NCBI GenBank assembly: GCA_002633005.1 | Contig: NMRA01000532.1 | Coordinates: 1,782-65,400 of the forward strand | DNA: 63,619 bases | Source: Phoronis australis | Taxonomy: Eukaryota > Phoronida > Phoronidae | Direction of reading: 5' to 3' | Shown: piece by piece, positions 42,816-56,700 of the stretch | Position numbering within the stretch: the stretch's first letter is position 1 | Layout: each line of letters opens with the position of its first letter | The notes under the pieces: generated by a model | What the model was told of the DNA's origin: nothing | Database searches by the model: none | Seen by the model: only the letters and a program-made list of their open reading frames with translations | Program-made: the position numbers and the translations under genes

Positions 42816-45800
42816 CAGATGAATTGATCGAGAATTCACCAATAAGATGGCCGAATTAGCTCTAAGTGAACAGAACTTCCTGCTGATTCAGTCTCAGTAC
42901 TTCTGCTGGCTACGTCGTAAACTATTAATATGTTTAACATCCAAGTATCGAAAAATATCCGAACTATTGTTTGTGCGTTAATGGTCGTGCACTATGATTG
43001 TTTGAAAAAAGGATGAGGTCACTGGCAATTTGACAGTTTGGGTTAACAGCCATCCCCGATAATCTCAAAAATTCTGCTTAGGCATTGATGCGCGGCTTAA
43101 CTTGCATGTCACCGTGATGGGCACTTATCTTGTAGTTAATTGGAGATTATCAGATGTACCTTTCAGCATGATGCCCTGTGGTAGTGTCGTCTGCTTACCA
43201 TCCGTGTAACCTGGATCACCATCTGCAGACCTTCACCTATACTGATGCAAGTGTTTGTGAGTTTCAAGACCGTGAGTTGTGTTATGATAATGCTGTTACT
43301 GTATAAAAAGATCTAAAGGTGTTCAGGGACACCAATCCCTAGTTTCAGCCATTCACTCTAGTAAAGAGGATGATGGGATTGCAGATGGCTATATCTACCG
43401 TCAACAATCTGACTTCCAGCATCAGCACATATGATTGACAGCTATCGATGGGCAAGGTAATATGAATGTATGAGGACATGTTTAGGATGAGTGACAATAT
43501 GCCGAGGCATGAATGTGATGATGACGACAACGATGTACGTGAGTGTGTGCATTATGATTTTTTTGCATTACAGGATGTCAATCAAGTTAAATAGGTAAAG
43601 TCTTCCTCGTGAAAGTGGTAAAACATTCCTGTCCAGTTTTTTCACGACAGGATGTCCATCAAGTTAAAGGGGTAAAATCTTCCCCCATGAAAAGCTGAAA
43701 CTTTCGTAGAGTTTTCTCAACAGAGGATGTTACTTGAGTGGAGATTATTGTCATTGCTACTGAACTAAAGAAACAGCGGAGCATTAAATTCATACTTGCT
43801 AACTGGGTAAAGTCTTGCCTTATGGCTTGATGACAATTCTTTAAGTGTCAGTAGTTAACGAATCCGTAACATGTGACGAATTAATGGTGAAATGGTACGA
43901 GACTGAAGAATCCATGATATGCTGTGACTAAATTGAAACCTTTGAGTGACAAAGCTAATTGTTAAAAACAAATGAACCCAAAACATGCGAAAGTTAATGA
44001 ACCAGAGAGTGCAAGTTAATGACAAAAATCTGCAAAAGAGTAAATCAAACGAAACTATGAAATATGAAAAATTGATGGACCAATGAAATGGGAAACTTTA
44101 ATGAATTCGTAAAATATCGCAAGGCCTAGAACGTGTAACGAACCAAACTGAACTTATAAAATGAGAGGGTGACATATTAAGATGTGCTTGTCAAAACCCA
44201 CTTGAAAAAGCACGAACCTGTAAAATGTTGAGTGTGATGAATAAAATGGGAGAAACAATTGAATCCACAGAATGTGAGAATTTATGAATGAACGAAATGC
44301 TACTCAAACAAACCTGTGGTTGCCCAAATTAAACACAAGCGATAAATCTGTAAAATGCTATGACTAAATAAAACCACTGAGAGCAATGAAGGAAAATGTG
44401 AAAAACAAATGGAGGAAATACCAGGGTATATTCACACACTGTAAATAAGTCAAGTCTGGACTGTTGCAAGAGTAAAGGTACTAAATTCTTTGCCATCAAT
44501 ATGTTTCCAGGTAAAAGAGAAATTCCTTACCCCAAGGAAATTCGAGGAGATGAAAGCAAACAAAGTGGGCTGGAACAGCGACTAGTTCATGAATTTGTAA
44601 AATCTGAAAAATTAATGAAGTGTAAAGTGCAAAAAACAGGATGATCTTGTAATGAAATGAGAAAATTAAGAAAACCACAATAGACATTGAAAAATTTACA
44701 AAATGTGTATAAAATGATCGCTAAAAAACAAAAAGTAAAGTACAGTAAAGTATATCTGGAATACAGGAGAATAATAACTCGGTGAGAGAAAGCTTATGCA
44801 TATGGTAGACAGTGCTTGATGAGATCCATTGTCGACATGCCAAATTTAGGTAAATACTATCAAGGAAAGCAGGAGATACAACACAGATAATCAATAAAAG
44901 GAACAGGACTCCTTGGAAAATCTCAAGAACTGAAAGTCTACGAAAAACAATTGGCAAAATTCAGATGGTACTTTATGCAACCTTATTCATACACCAAATT
45001 TCAAAAAAATCCCATGTTTACGTAATGCAGCAAACTGAGAAATAGATATCACTGCACCATCTCGCGTCACTCAAACAATAGGCGTTGAGCTATTACAGAA
45101 ACCTGGAGTGTGAATTTCATGTCGATCTAGTAGGTGAAAAATGTGACCTGTAGCACGAGTGTCATACAGACATAGGTGCAGAAAGGAATTGGTTAATAGC
45201 AGAGCAGTCATCTGAATATTGAGTATTTCAATAACATTAAGTTGAATTAAAACTAATGCTTCAACGCATATATCACTTCATGAGGTCCAGCCATCTGCCT
45301 AACTTCAGAAAAATACAGCAATGCCACATCTTGGCAATGTGAAATATCGAAAAACAGCCATCACATGCCATCTTGAATTCCAACCAAAAACAGTTGAGCT
45401 TGAGCTATGAACAAGATGCATGTCAACTGGATAAGAAATTCGACCTGTTGCACGATGGTAGTATGATGGAGCAACACTAAGGCTTTGTCAATAAAAGAAC
45501 AATCATCTAAAGAGAAGAGCAAATTTGAGTGAGAAGCATAAGATGCAGTGCTTGACAAAATTGTTTACATATTAATCATTTTGAGAAAGATTCATCGCGG
45601 GATGCCAGCATGAAAAGTCATTCAACTGGACAGCTGTACCCGAAAAATCCTGAATAACGCGAGATCTGTTGTTGCAAAAACTGGATAGACTATTTATGAT
45701 AGTCTGCTCTTGAAGAGAGTCATCCACATTTACCAACTTTCAAAGAAATCTCCCATTGATGATGGAGCTGTAGCTTCACCAATCAAAATATCCAAAACAA

Positions 45801-48800
45801 TTGGCCTTTAACTTTGAATGAGACAGTTGTGTGTAACTACGTGTTGAGTGGATTAAAAATGCTGTCTATCATGTAAACAAAGATAAGAAGGTACTCATCC
45901 TCACTTTAATATGTTTGACTAGAGACATCTAATTTATGTTTGGCATATGTGTCGTAATGAACATAGACCATGCGTCAGGGAAGGTCTGTTATCAGAAATA
46001 AATAGGATAGATGGATTTGGGAAAATGTCATTTATTATGATGCAACAGTGAAAATAATGCAAAATACAGTCTCTGAAAAGAAGGGCATAAAAAATAATAA
46101 ACAAGAGATGTTTGGGACAGTGCAGGCTCATCTGAGACTAATAGGTTTTTAAGGTGCTGCTCTGAATGGATTTGCCTTGTGTTATCAACGTTCGGGGTGC
46201 CGAAGTGTAGTACATTTCTATACATACATTTTAACATGTAGCAGAGAAGTGTAATAAACCAATAGAACTTGCAAGTCTGTTTTTGACTTGCAAAACCAGC
46301 TATTTGAGAGATCTGGCAATCATTTCAAGGCTATTGTGTGTGAGTTGAATTTTTCGAGACCACTGAAAAGTTTGCGAAACCAATGCTGAAAAAGTGAACT
46401 ACACCATTGAACTTAGACGTGGAATGAAGGCATCGAAATAGCCTTCACTTGGAACCGAATCATAAACTGAGAATCTAGTATACTACGTTCGAACAGTATG
46501 TAACATTAACTTTCAACTTGCATAAAGGTTCTTATGGATGAGTACTGTGCGAATTCAAGGCAGATACGGATCGTATCATTGAGACAATCATTTCTAGCTG
46601 TTCAGAAGCAGTAAAAATGAAACTGACTGAAACTGAGTAATCTCAACTGAGACTTGACTGTGGACAAAACTACAGCACATACTGCCTAATGTCTTCTCAA
46701 GTTTGTAGTATGGACGAGTTGCTGTTCAAACAAATTGTAAGACTGCGTAGACATCAGTCCCACCCATGTATACAGTGCCACATCCCCAAGTTGTGATAAT
46801 GAAAATCACCAGGCAAGAACTTTGCAAAAACCAAACCATGAACTGATGAGTTTATACCTGTCATATTTGAGTGCGCGTGATGCGAAGGTTGTCGAGATGG
46901 GTAATAAAAAGTGCAGCACTTGGGTAAGAGAAACCACCGAAAAAGGGGGTAGTAATGGGTGGGAAAAAATGAAGAGAGATTAAACTCAAATGCAAGTGCT
47001 GCTAATGCGAAGGAATGACAGGAAACATATGGTTACTGAGAACAAAAGGCACGTGATAATCATCAACCTATAGGTGCCAGAAGCGACCAAACTCGAGGCA
47101 CAAGACAGAAACAACCAATAGTGAGCCTGGGAAAGAAATGTCCTAGTGCGCTGTGTGTGTGCAAAAGAGCCATATGCGAATCTACACTAACGATTAATGG
47201 ACCAGTCCGGAAGCAGGAAAAAGGGGTTCATATTCTCACATTAATATGTTTAACGAGTGAAACAGTATTTACATTCGAAGTATGTCTCGAAAATAAAAGG
47301 TGTGTCGCAAGCTGTTTCCAGAGATAAAAGGAGACCTGATATAAAAATTGTAAAATTATGGAATTCATTGTCACTGACAAGTAATTTACCATGTGTTGCG
47401 TTTGTGAGAAAAGTAAATTGTGATTCTTTGTTGAATTGCGCCAAACACCATTGTATAATATGTTGGTGCAACAAAATAGGGACTTGACCACTGCTTGTCA
47501 CAATGAACTTATACCCCCAAAGAATGTAGTAAAATTTGAATGGTAAAAGGCATTATTAATTGAACAAAACAATGCATCAAGTTAATGGAGTTTTGTGAAA
47601 TGCAATAATTGAATGTGTCTGTAGAGTGTCATTAAATAAACAGAGAAATAAATGACCTGTAAAATACTAATATAATTGAATTCATGAAATTGAGGGAAAT
47701 AAAATTCTGCAATCTCATTGATAAACAAGCGTTTCAAGTGGTAAAGAATCCATGAAATGCATCAAGTAAATGGCGTCTTGAGCTACAACAAGATAATGAA
47801 ACTGAAATTACATGAATTAATGAACTCTCAAATGTGTAAGTTGCAGCTATCGAAGGAATGTATTTAATGATAAATCATTAAAAGTTGAGAAATTATTGGT
47901 TTGTTAAAAGCAGTCTTGGAGTACGGAACAAATTAATAATCCCTCAAAATATCACAATCATTAAGCTGTTGTAGTATGACAGAACCCGTAAAATGAACTC
48001 AATATAGTGTGAAGAAGCAAAATTCTAACTATAAGTGAATCTATAAAATGTAAAAAACAAGTGACCCACAAAAGACGAGTTAATAAACAAGTACAACATG
48101 AGGGTAACCGTAAACGTGAGGGTAACCAAAGTCTCGGAAATTTAAATCGTAAGATGCATCATGGAGTGAAGAAGTAGTGCATCAATTTCCGTGAAGTACG
48201 ACAATTTAATGACTCTGTAGACTGTCATGAAATGAACAGAGAAATAAATAACCTGTAAAATTTCAAAAATAAGGAACTGGAACTTTGGAATTAATGAACC
48301 CCTAATCTGTCGGGGATAAAGAAACATTTCATGTGAAAAATGACCCATGATATGCAACAAATCAATAGGGACCTGAGGTACTGCCAAGTGAATGAAATTG
48401 TGAAATTTCTTTGAATTAATGAATCTTCAAAATGTGTTGAATGAACAAATCTGTGATCAGTAATCGAATAATCCCTGTTTAGAATGGAACTATCAAGGGA
48501 ATGTTGATATAATTGGAAGCTTTGAAGAGTCATGATGAATTGACAAACCTTTAAAAGATAAGAAATTGTTGTTTCTGTGTAATGCAGGGAATTAAGGATT
48601 GGTGAAACAGTGCAATAGTATCTGGTGAATTGATGAATTTAAACCACCACAAATCAACAATAACACAGGTATAGCATAATAATAGATCCTGTAAAATAAA
48701 CAAAAGCGTTGAGTGCGAGGAAGCAAAATGCTAAAAATAAATGAAACGTTAGTATAAAATGCGAAAACCAGTGGGCCCTTGAAGTATCATGATTTAATGT

Positions 48801-50692
48801 AAAGGCATGGTAATCAAAGTCCTACAGTGTTGCTAGTCAAATATGTCATGCCAATGCTAAATGTTAATGGAAATAAAATAGAGACAACTGATTGAACCCA
48901 TCAAATGCATTGAATTACTGAATTCTTAAAATTTGTGAAATGAACAATTTAGAGCAAAGTAACAAATTAATACTGCCAGAAAATGTTACATTGAAAGTAA
49001 ATCGAAATTGGATTAAATAAACGTGAAAAAAGGAAAGTAGGGATGGTGAATGAGCAGGTGACAACAAACTGAATAGCAAATTGAATTTAAATTCAGCTCA
49101 AGGAAACACGTTGATAAAACGTGGCTATCAAAACCATAGCCTTCTTTACATCAGTATTCTTTCAAGGAACTGACAGACACAGCCTGGCTTAAACTAAAGT
49201 TCATTCACCGTCCTGAGGCTTAAGGGCAATGCAGCATATTTTTCTGCGAGAAGTCATCTGCTAGCATTTGATTTGGTTTACAGTTATTTTATGCTGCATC
49301 GAGTGGTGGTTCCTTTTTTCACAAATTGTAAAATTATGGAACTCTTTGTTGTCGCAGACAATTATCATTGTGTCTCCATTATGTGAGTAAAGCAACTTGC
49401 GTTTCTCGGTTGGATTGGGTCATACACCAGTGTATAACATGCTGAAACAACACAATGTGTGATTTTGTGTACACCACAAGTTATAAGAGAGATCTTAAAT
49501 GTTAAGCGAATGAAAAATAGAGACAGCTCATTGAACCCATCAAATTCATTGAATTACTGAATTCTGAAAACTTCTGAAATAAACAATTAAGTGCAAAGTC
49601 AAAAATTAATACAGCCAGAATATGGTACATTGAAGGTAAATTAAGTAAATCGAAAGTGCAAAATAAACCTGTGAAAAAAGGAAAGTAGGGATGGTGAATG
49701 ACCAGGTGACAAAAAATGAATAGCAAATTGACTTTAAATTCAGCCCAAGGAAACATGTTCATCAAACATGGCTATCAAAACCATCACCATCTTTACATCA
49801 GTATTCTTCAAAGGAACTGACAGACACAGCTCTGGTTAAAACTAAAGTTCATTCACTATCCTGAGGCTTAAGGGCAATGCAGCATTTTTTTCAATACTCT
49901 GTTGGGAGAAGTCATCTGCTAGCATTTGGTTGGGTTTACAATTATTTTAGGCTGCATCAAGTGGTGGTTCCTTTTTTCACAAATTGTAAATTTATGGAAT
50001 TCATTGTTATCACTAACAACAAGCAACTTGTGTTTCTTGGTTGGATTGTGCAATACACCAATGTTTAACATGCTGAAACAACAGAATTTGTGATTTGATT
50101 TTGTGTTCACCACAAGTTATAAGAGTGATCTTAACAAACCAAAGAATGTAGTGAAATTAGAAAGGAGTAATGCTTCATGAATTAAACAAATAAGTGCATT
50201 GAATTAATGGAGCTGTGTGAAATGGCACAAAGGAATGAATTGAACAAATAGGACAATGGAATGACTCTGTAGTGTCATTAAGTGAACATCAAAATAAAAG
50301 ACCTGTAAAATACTAAAAATTACTGAACTCACGAAATTTGATGGTTTGTTGATCTCTCATGGATACAGAAGCATTTGAAGTGGTAATTAAAGGCATGAAA
50401 TGCACAGACTAAAAGGTTTCTCGAAGTTTGACAAGTGAGTGAAATTGTGTAATTCAATGACTTAATGAATCTTCAAATACTGCAATAAATTGATCCCTGT
50501 GTAGAACACACATATCAAAGGAATCCTTTTAATGATGTAATTGGAAACCGGCAATGTTATAAGGAATCGTGAAATGTGGTGAATTGACAAACCATTAAAA
50601 GGAGAGAAAATATTGCTTGTGTGAAAAGCAATGCAGTAATCACTGCATGGATTTGTGGAACAGAACAAACTAATGGTACAATGATGTCTTAA

Positions 50693-50753
50693 GAGCCTTT
50701 CATACTAACGTCAACGCGTCGATGGTTTGGGGAGTTGCGGTCAGTATGAACGC
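50693..50753. mobile_element. 61-bp TTAA-flanked element remnant
   Basis: GAGCCTTTCATACTAACGTC at the left and cagtatgaacgc at the right, with TTAA immediately on both sides. It matches the reverse complement of one end of the 439-bp element at 58558-58996. Confidence 0.7.
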
Positions 50754-52329
50754 TTAAGTGTATCTGTAAAATGTAAAAAACAAGTGACCCACGAAAGACA
50801 AGGTAATAAACAAGTACAACATGAGGGTAACTGTAAACGTGAGGATAAGCAAAGTCTCAGAAATTTAAATCGTAGGATGCATCATGGAGTGAAGAAGTAG
50901 TGCATCAAATTCCGTGAAGTACGACAATTGAATGACTCTGTAGAGTGTCATGAAATGAACAGAGAAATAAATAACCTGTAAAATTTCACAAATAAGGAAC
51001 TGGAACTTGGGGGAATTAAACAACCCCTACTCTGTCGGGGATAAAGAAACATTTCATGTGGTAAAGGACCCATGATATGCAACAAATCAATAGTGCCAAG
51101 TGAATGAAATTGTGAACTTTCTTTGAATTAATGAATCTTCAAAATGTGTTGAATGAACATATATATGATCGGTAATCGAATAATCCGTGTGTAGAATGGA
51201 ACTATCAAGGGAATATAAAAATGCTAAAAATAAATGAAATGTTAGTATAAAATGCGAAAACCAGTGGGCCCTTGAAGTATCATGATTTAATGTAAAGGCA
51301 TGGTAATCAAAGTCCTACAGTGTTGCTAGTCAAATATGTCATGCCAATGCTAAATGTTATTGGAAATAAAAATAGAGACAACTGAATGAACCCATCAAAT
51401 GCATTGAATTACTGAATTCTTAAAATTTGTGAAATAAACAATTTAGAGCAAAGTAACAAATTAATACTGCCAGAAAATGTTACATTGAAAGTAAATCAAA
51501 ATTGGATTAAATAAACATGTGAAAAAAGGAAAGTAGGGATGGTGAATGAGCAGGTGACAACAAATTGAATAGGAAATTGACATTAAATTCAGTTGAAGGA
51601 AACACGTTGATCAAACGTGGCTATCAAAAACCATAGCCTTCTTTACATCAGTATTCTTTCAAGGAACTGACAGACACAGCTCTGGCTAAAACTAAAGTTC
51701 ATTCACTGTCCTGAGGCTTAAGGGCAATGCAGCATTTTTTTCTGCGAGAAGTCATCTGCTAGCATTTGATTCGGTTTACATTTATTTTATGCTGCATCGA
51801 ATGGTGGTTCCTTTTTTCACAAACTATAAAATTATGGAATTCTTTGTTGTCGCTGACAATTATCATTGTGTCTCCATTATGTGAGTGAAGCAAGTTGCGT
51901 TTCTTGGTTGGATTGAGTCATACACCAGTGTATAACATGCTGAAACAACACAATGTGTGATTTTGTGTACACAACAAGTTATAAGAGAAATCTTAAATGT
52001 TAAGCGAATGAAAAATAGAGACAGCTCATTGAACCAATCAAATGCATTGAATTACTGAATTCTGAAAACTTCTAAAATTAACAATTAAGTGCAAAGTCAA
52101 AAATTAATACAGCCAGAACATAGTACATTGAAAGTAAATTAAATTAATCGAAAGTGCAAAATAAACATGTGAAAAAAGGAAAGTAGGGATGGTGAATGAC
52201 CAGGTGACAAAAGATGAATAGCAAATTGACTTTAAATTCAGCCCAAGGAAACATGTTGACCAAACATGGCTATCAAAACTGTAGCCTTATTTACATCAGT
52301 ATTCTTCAAAGGAACTGACAGACTCACCT

Positions 52330-52717
52330 GGGCCCGGTCTCCAATCTTTTTACTCGAAATGGAACTCGAAATTAGGTTTGGCATTTCTACACTACTTTTG
52401 GGCAAACTCAAGATAAGTGTCTATTATTCTATGCTCGAGTACACAATAACTTACGTAGATAATTTATTGACGTTAGTTCACATTTTGTAAACCCAATATT
52501 AAAGCAATTAAAGAAATTTCGAGTTTTTACTCGAGTTTGTAGGACGAATAAAAGGGTCTTCAAGGGCAAACTTGAACTAGGAACTCCTATGCATAAACTA
52601 CTATATATTCGAGCACAATCCGACAACCAATTATCTTAAGTTTGCACAAAAGGAGCAGAGAAATTGCCAAAAATAGTTTCAAGTTCGTTTCGAGTACAAA
52701 GATTAGAGACCGGGCCC
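52330..52717. mobile_element. GGGCCCGGTCTC inverted-repeat element (copy B)
   Basis: Same insertion as 8921-9256 at the same place, but 52 bp longer. The extra block starts TAGGACGAATAAAAGGG near 52541 and ends CTCCTA, with TG on both sides, so copy A lost or copy B gained it. Confidence 0.8.
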
Positions 52718-53147
52718 AGGTTAAAACTAAAGTTCATTCACTGTCCTGAGGCTTAAGGGCATGCAGCATTTTTTTTCAATACTCTATTGGGAGAAGTGAT
52801 CTGCTAGCATTTGGTTGGGTTTACAATTATTTTATGCTGCATCAAGTGCTGGTTCCTTTTTTCACAAATTGTAAAATTATGGAATTCAGTGTTATCACTG
52901 ACAATTGCCATTTTGTCTCCATTATATGAGGAAAGCAACTTGTGTTTCTTGGTTGGATTGTGCCATACACCAGACTGAGTGTATAACATGCTGAAACAGC
53001 ACAATGTGTGATTTTGTGTACACCACAAGTTATAAGAGTGATCTTAACAAACCAAAGAATGTAATGAAATTAGAAAGGAGTAATGCTTCATGAATAGAAC
53101 AAATAAGTGCATTGAATTAATGGAGCTGTGTGAAATGGCACAAAGGA

Positions 53148-53715
53148 CCTCTGATTGGTCGATTCAATCGAGGCCTCTGATTGGTCGGTTGAATCGAGGC
53201 CTCTGATTGGTCGGTTCAATCGAGGCCTCTGATTGGTCGGTTGAATCGAGGCCTCTGATTGGTCGGTTGAATCGAGGCCTCTGATTGGTCGATTCAATCG
53301 AGGCCTCTGATTGGTCGGTTGAATCGAGGCCTCTGATTGGTCGGTTGAATCGAGGCCTCTGATTGGTCGATTCAATCGAGGCCTCTGATTGGTCGATTCA
53401 ATCGAGGCCTCTGATTGGTCGATTCAATCGAGGCCTCTGATTGGTCGATTGAATCGAGGCCTCTGATTGGTCGATTGAATCGAGGCCTCTGATTGGTCGG
53501 TTGAATCGAGGCCTCTGATTGGTCGGTTGAATCGAGGCCTCTGATTGGTCGATTCAATCGAGGCCTGTGATTGGTCGATTCAATCGAGGCCTCTGATTGG
53601 TCGATTCAATCAAGGCCTCTGATTGGTCGATTGAATCGAGGCCTCTGATTGGTCGATTGAATCGAGGCCTCTGATTGGTCGGTTGAATCGAGGCCTCTGA
53701 TTGGTCGATTCAATC
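53148..53715. repeat. 26-bp minisatellite, 22 units, at the axis of the giant palindrome
   Basis: Same unit as 9675-9882, expanded to 22 units, the last cut after CAATC. The core words in order form C g gC g g C g g C C C G G g g C C C G G g C, where C is GATTCAATC, G is GATTGAATC, g is GGTTGAATC and gC is GGTTCAATC. A higher-order pattern CCCGGg(g) repeats. Each unit also holds ATTGG, the complement of a CCAAT box. Confidence 0.95.
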
Positions 53716-56700
53716 ACTTGTCAAACTTCAAGAATCCTTTTAGTCTGTGCATTTCATGCGTTTACTTACCACTTCAAATGTTTCTGTATTCATGACAGAT
53801 CAACAAACCATCAAATTTCGTGAGTTCAGGAATTTTTAGTATTTTACAGTTCCTTTATTTTGATGTTCACTTAATGACACTACAGACTCATTCCATTGTC
53901 CCAGTTGGCACGACTCCATTAATTCAATTCACCTATTTGTTCAATTCATTCCTTTGTGCCATTTCACACAGCTCCATTAATTCAATGCACTTATTTGTTC
54001 TATTCATGAAGCATTACTCCTTTCTAATTTCACTACATTCTTTGGTTTGTTAAGATCACTCTTATAACTTTGCTCACATAATGGAGACACAATGGCAATT
54101 GTTAGTGATAACAATGAATTCCATAGTTTTACAATTGGTGAAAAAAAGAACCACCACTTGATGCAGCACAAAATAATTGTAAACCAAACCAAATGCTAGC
54201 AGATGACTTCTCCCAACAGAGTATTGAAAAAAATGCTGCATGCCCTTAAGCCTCAGGACAGTGAATGAACTTTAGTTTTAACCAGAGGTGTGTCTGTCAG
54301 TTCCTTTGAAGAATACTGATGTAAAGAAGGCTACAGTTTTGATAGCCATGTTTGATCAACATGTTTCCTTGGGCTGAATTTAAAGTCAATTTGCTATTCA
54401 ATGTTTTGTCACCTGCTCATTCACCATCCCTACTTTCCTTTTTTCACATGTTTATTTAATACACTTTCGATTTACTTTCAATGTATTAATTTTTGACTTT
54501 GCACTTAATTGTTTATTTCAGAAGTTTTCAGAATTCAGTAATTCAATGGATTTTATGCATTCAATGAGCTGTCTCTTTTCATTCAATTAACATTTAAGAT
54601 CTCTCTTATAACTTGTGGTGTACACAAAATCACACATTGTGTTGTTTCAGCATGTTATACACTGGTGTATGACCCAATCCAACCAAGAAACGCAAGTTGC
54701 TTTACTCACATAATGGAGACTCAATGATAATTGTCAGCGACAACTAAGAATTACATAATTTTACAATTTGTGAAAAAAGGAACCACCACTCGATGCAGCA
54801 TAAAATAACTGTAAACCGAATCAAATGCTAGCAGATTACTTCTCGCAGAAAAAATGCTGCATTGCCCTTAAGCCTCAGGACGGTGAATGAACTTCAGTTT
54901 TAGCCAGAGCTGTGTCTGTCAGTTCCTTGAAAGAATACTGATGTAAAGAAGGCTATGGTTTTTGATAGCCACGTTTGATCAACGTGTTTCCTTGAGCTGA
55001 ATTTAAAGTCAATTCGCTATTTGGTTTGTTTTCACCTGCTCATTCACCATCCCTACTTTCCTTTTTTCACTTGTTTATTTAATCCAATTTCAATTTACTT
55101 TCAATGTACCACATTCATTACTTTGCACTTAATTGTTCATTTCATAAATTTTAAGAATTCAGTAATTCAATGCATTTGATGGGCTCAATCAGTTGTCAGC
55201 TTGTTCATTCAACACGTTTTGAAGATTCATTTATTCAAAGAAATTTCCCAATATCATTCACTTGGCAGTACCTCAGGTCCCTATTGATTTGTTGCATATC
55301 TTGGTCCTTTACCACATGAAATGTTTCTTTATCCCCGACAGATTAGGGTTTCATTAATTCCCAAGTTCCAGTTCCTTATTTTTGAAATTTTACAGGTTAT
55401 TTATTTCTGTGTTCATTTCATGACAGTCTACAGAGTCATTAAATTGTCGTACTTCACAGAAATTGATGCACTACTTCTTCACTCCATGATGCATCTTACG
55501 ATTTAAATTTCCAAGACTTTGGTTACCCTCACGTTTATGGTTACGCTCATGTTGTACTTGTTTATTAACTCGTCTTTTGTGGGTCACTTATTTTTTACAT
55601 TTTATAGATTCACTTATAGTTAGAATTTTGCTTCCTCACACTATATTGAGTTCATTTTACGGGTTCTGTCATACTACAACAGCTTAATGATTGTGATATT
55701 TTGAGGGATTATTAATTTGTTCCGTACTCCAAAACTGCTTTTAACAAACCAATATTTTCTCAACTTTTAATGATTTATCATTAAATACATTCCTTCGATA
55801 GCTGCATTTTACACATTTGAGAGTTCATTAATTCATGGAATTTCAGTTTCATTATCTTGTTGTAGCTCAAGACGCCATTTACTTGATGCATTTCATGGAT
55901 TCTTTACCACTTGAAACGCTTGTTTATCAATGAGATTGCAGAATTTTATTTCCCCCAATTTCATGAATTCAATTATATTTAGTATTTTACAGGTCATTTA
56001 TTTCTCTGTTTATTTAATGACACTCTACAGACGCATTCAATTATTGCATTTCACAAAACTCCATTAACTTGATGCTTTGTTTTGTTCAATTAATAATGCT
56101 TTTTACCATTCAAATTTTACTACATTCTTTGGGGGTATAAGCTCATTGTGACAAGCAGTGGTCAAGTCCCTATTTTGTTGCACCAACATGTTATACAATG
56201 GTGTTTGGCGCAATTCAACAAAGAATCACAATTTACTTTTCTCACAAACGCAACACATGGTAAATTACTTGTCAGTGACAATGAATTCCATAATTTTTGT
56301 ATCAGGTCTCCTTTTATCTCTGGAAACAGCTTGTGACACACCTTTTATTTTCGAGACATACTTCGAATGTAAATACTGTTTCACTCGTTAAACATATTAA
56401 TGTGAGAATATGAACCCCTTTTTCCTGCTTCCGGACTGGTCCATTAATCGTTTGTGTAGATTCGCATATGGCTCTTTTGCACACACACAGCGCACTAGGA
56501 TATTTCTTTCCCAGGCTCACTATTGGTTGTTTCTGTCTTGTGCCTCGAGTTTGGTCGCTTCTGGCACCTATAGGTTGATGATTATCACGTGTCTTTTGTT
56601 CTCAGTAACCATATGTTTCCTGTCATTCCTTCGCTTTAGCAGCACTTGCATTTGAGTTTAATCTCTCTTCATTTTTTCCCACCCATTACTACCCCCTTTT

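Larger units (their letters stand above)
40687..53147 (+). mobile_element. Long repeat copy B (direct arm)
   Basis: From about 40843 it follows copy A closely (window base 1 corresponds to about 40843), with small indels. It adds ~155 bp at the left that copy A cannot show because the window starts there. It differs by a deletion near 44745 and an internal 2.7 kb tandem duplication (48033-50756 and 50757-53147). No gene supported. Confidence 0.85.
48033..53147 (+). repeat. 2.7 kb tandem duplication inside copy B
   Basis: The series 'gtaaaaaacaagtgaccca', 'aaatttaaatcgtaagatgc' and 'aatgcagcatttttttc...' occurs from 48033 and again from 50757, about 2724 bases later. Copy A has a single version. 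The inner junction coincides with the TTAA-flanked fragment at 50693-50753. Confidence 0.75.

Noticed and set aside
53088-53557. Minus-strand open frames with repeated TNQRPRLNRPIRGLDSTDQS-like peptide
   Set aside because: They are translations of the 26-bp minisatellite, which lacks stop words in the frames read; 3 units make 26 codons. No start context, and both strands and other frames are also open.
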